Positions 12,396-13,787 of a stretch of DNA of 13,787 nucleotides are shown here, in pieces. A program made the translations under genes and the position numbers. Under the pieces are notes generated by a model. It was not told the origin of the DNA. It saw nothing but the letters and a program-made list of their open reading frames with translations, and did no database searches. How positions within the stretch are numbered: the stretch's first letter is position 1; every line of letters begins with the position of its first letter. Source of the DNA: Chloroflexota bacterium (lineage in GTDB: Bacteria > Chloroflexota > Chloroflexia > QHBQ01 > JADMIH01); NCBI GenBank assembly GCA_015478675.1, contig JADMIH010000105.1:1-13787 (forward strand), given 5' to 3'.

Positions 12396-12418
12396 AGTAT
12401 TATGTACATTATAATACT
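12396..12418. promoter_or_regulatory. Operator-like palindrome overlapping a -10 box
   Basis: AGTATTAT (12396-12403) and ATAATACT (12411-12418) are perfect inverted copies separated by 7 bases; GCGC on both outer sides extends the symmetry with a 2-base offset. The inner ATGTACAT (12402-12409) is itself a palindrome. A perfect -10 box, TATAAT, lies at 12410-12415. A dimeric repressor bound here would block that box. A TetR-type regulator of acyl-CoA metabolism is a guess; no regulator gene is in view. Confidence 0.5.
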
Positions 12419-12514
12419 CCGCGCAAAAGAGGCCCCTGTACCAAAGATTGGATCAAGCAAACAGGATACCCTGCTTATATTATTCCCGTGATTTCCAGGA
12501 GGATAGATAGAAGG

Positions 12515-13787
12515 ATGGACTTTCTTCTTAACGAGGAGCAGAGGTCAGTACAGAAACTGACATACGACTTCGCGCAAAAAGAGATAGCTCCCAGCGCACG
12601 CGAGCACGACGAACAGGGCACGATCAACTGGGAGGCGCTCAAGAAGATGGGGCCCCTCGGCCTGCTTGGAGGTCCAATCCCGGAAGAGTACGGCGGGTCT
12701 GGCTTCGATTATATCTCCTTTGGGATTATTTGCGAAGAACTGGAGAGAGCCGAAACAGCTTTCCGCGTCATACAGAGCGTGCATGTCGGCCTCAACTCGC
12801 TAACGTTGTTGCAGTGGGGCACGGAGGAACAAAAGCAGAAGTATCTGGTGCCGCAAGCCAGAGGCGAAAAGCTCGCCACCTTTGGCCTCACCGAGCCGGG
12901 CGCGGGGTCAGACGCGGGCAACGTGGCGACCACCGCCCGCAAAGACGGCGACAGCTACATACTCAACGGCTCGAAGCTCTGGATCAGCCTTGCGGATATA
13001 GCCGATCACTTTCTGGTATTTGCCTCACTCGACCGCTCGAAGAAGCATCACGGTATGGCGGCATTCATCCTTGAGCGGGGCATGGAGGGCCTCTCCACAG
13101 GCACGATACATGGCAAGCTGGGGGTGCGCGCGGGCAACACAGGCGAGATAGTAATGCAGGACGTGCGCGTGCCCAAAGAGAATATGGTGGGCGAGCCGGG
13201 AGAAGGTTTCGCTATAGCCATGTCGGCCCTCGACTGGGGCCGCTTTACAGTAGCCACAGGCGCGGTGGGGCTGGCACAAGCCTGTCTCGACGCATCGGTC
13301 AAATATGCCAATGAACGGCAGGCGTTTGGCCGCCCTATCGGTAAGTTCCAACTCGTTGAGCAGATGATCGCCAAGATGGTGGCGGGGATCGAAACTTCGC
13401 GTCTGCTTTGTTACCGCGTAGGCTGGATGAAAAACTACGGTATGAAAACCACCCGTGAAACCTCGCTCGCCAAGTGGCAAGCGTGCAATGTGGCCTTTGA
13501 GAGCGCCAACGATGCGATTGAGGTGCATGGCGCGTACGGCTATTCCTCGGAGTATCCTGCCGAACGTTATCTGCGTAACAGCCGGGGCGCGGTAATCTAT
13601 GAAGGGACCCGCGAGGTACACACAGTGTTGCAGGGGGAGTACGCTCTGGGGTATCGCTATGATAAACCGTACCGCTGCCCGCCCCCACCGGCAGTGGGTT
13701 ATGAGCGCAAGGATATGTATGACGCCACCAGTGCCCTGCACTACCCGTTCGCCTTCCCCGTGCAGGTAGAGAAAGGCGCGACTCCGA
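12515..13787 (+). CDS. Acyl-CoA dehydrogenase, partial (runs off the right edge)
   Basis: At least 424 residues are visible, with no stop before the window ends. It is an FAD-linked acyl-CoA dehydrogenase of the glutaryl-CoA-dehydrogenase-like type. Landmarks are EEYGGSGFDYISFGIICEEL (59-78), FGLTEPGAGSD (123-133), a WISLADIADHFLVFA block after NGSKL, ANERQAFGRPIGKFQLVEQM in the C-terminal domain, and IYEGTREVHTVLQGEYALGY with E363 as the expected catalytic base. The gene is unusual in continuing about 45 residues past the usual end (YRYDKPYRCPPPPAVGYER and beyond), with the end still unseen. The start is ATG 12515; AGGAGG (12497-12502) is rather far, 12 bases upstream. It is clearly diverged from the dehydrogenase at 5019, so the two probably use different acyl-CoAs. 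Confidence 0.92.
   Translation, partial: MDFLLNEEQRSVQKLTYDFAQKEIAPSAREHDEQGTINWEALKKMGPLGLLGGPIPEEYGGSGFDYISFGIICEELERAETAFRVIQSVHVGLNSLTLLQWGTEEQKQKYLVPQARGEKLATFGLTEPGAGSDAGNVATTARKDGDSYILNGSKLWISLADIADHFLVFASLDRSKKHHGMAAFILERGMEGLSTGTIHGKLGVRAGNTGEIVMQDVRVPKENMVGEPGEGFAIAMSALDWGRFTVATGAVGLAQACLDASVKYANERQAFGRPIGKFQLVEQMIAKMVAGIETSRLLCYRVGWMKNYGMKTTRETSLAKWQACNVAFESANDAIEVHGAYGYSSEYPAERYLRNSRGAVIYEGTREVHTVLQGEYALGYRYDKPYRCPPPPAVGYERKDMYDATSALHYPFAFPVQVEKGATP

Noticed and set aside
13025..13741. A 238-residue open frame on the - strand opposite the acyl-CoA dehydrogenase
   Set aside because: It lies wholly opposite a well-conserved dehydrogenase, has no recognisable motif, and is a shadow frame caused by codon bias.

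Overview
The window is a dense stretch of bacterial chromosome of moderate GC. It holds 18 protein genes, the last cut by the window edge. I see no rRNA, tRNA, CRISPR array, insertion sequence or phage gene, and no gene-free stretch longer than 300 bases. Shine-Dalgarno sites are clear, several genes start with TTG or GTG, and several promoters have a consensus TATAAT -10 box. The gene set (two acyl-CoA dehydrogenases, a membrane-anchored cytochrome c, short MgtC, DUF1684, DUF2905, DinB-like and CMD proteins) suggests a free-living heterotroph, plausibly Chloroflexota. That placement is a low-confidence inference.

Left part (1-3600): a DUF1684 protein, a monoheme cytochrome c with an N-terminal anchor, an MgtC/SapB-type membrane protein with its own strong promoter, a DUF2905 membrane protein divergent from an NTF2-like lipoprotein, and an unknown multi-pass membrane protein. 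Between the last two is a four-copy AGGGGCT-type repeat that fits a G-quadruplex. Middle part (3600-6850): a class I/II aminotransferase, an acyl-CoA dehydrogenase and a YdcF/DUF218 protein, all on the + strand.

Right part (6892-12277): eight genes in a row on the - strand. In order of transcription they are quinone oxidoreductase, an unknown small membrane protein, a SAM methyltransferase, a CMD/AhpD-like protein, pyroglutamyl peptidase, endonuclease IV, a family-4-like uracil-DNA glycosylase and a DinB-like protein. Endonuclease IV and the glycosylase are 3 bases apart, so they form a base-excision-repair pair. A divergent acyl-CoA dehydrogenase gene (12515 to the right edge) follows a palindromic, operator-like promoter region.

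The main discovery is the CMD/AhpD-like gene at 9728-10258 (- strand). It reads as one 176-residue protein interrupted only by an in-frame TGA. That TGA falls exactly at the second cysteine of the CxxC redox motif, giving C78-A-Y-U81 with Glu66 and His85 at AhpD spacing. A hairpin with a GUU loop starts downstream of the TGA at the distance expected of a bacterial SECIS element. I interpret the gene as a selenoprotein that routine annotation would split in two or call a pseudogene. TGA ends other genes here normally, so general recoding of TGA is unlikely. The selenium machinery (selA, selB, selC, selD) is not in the window and must be sought elsewhere in the genome.
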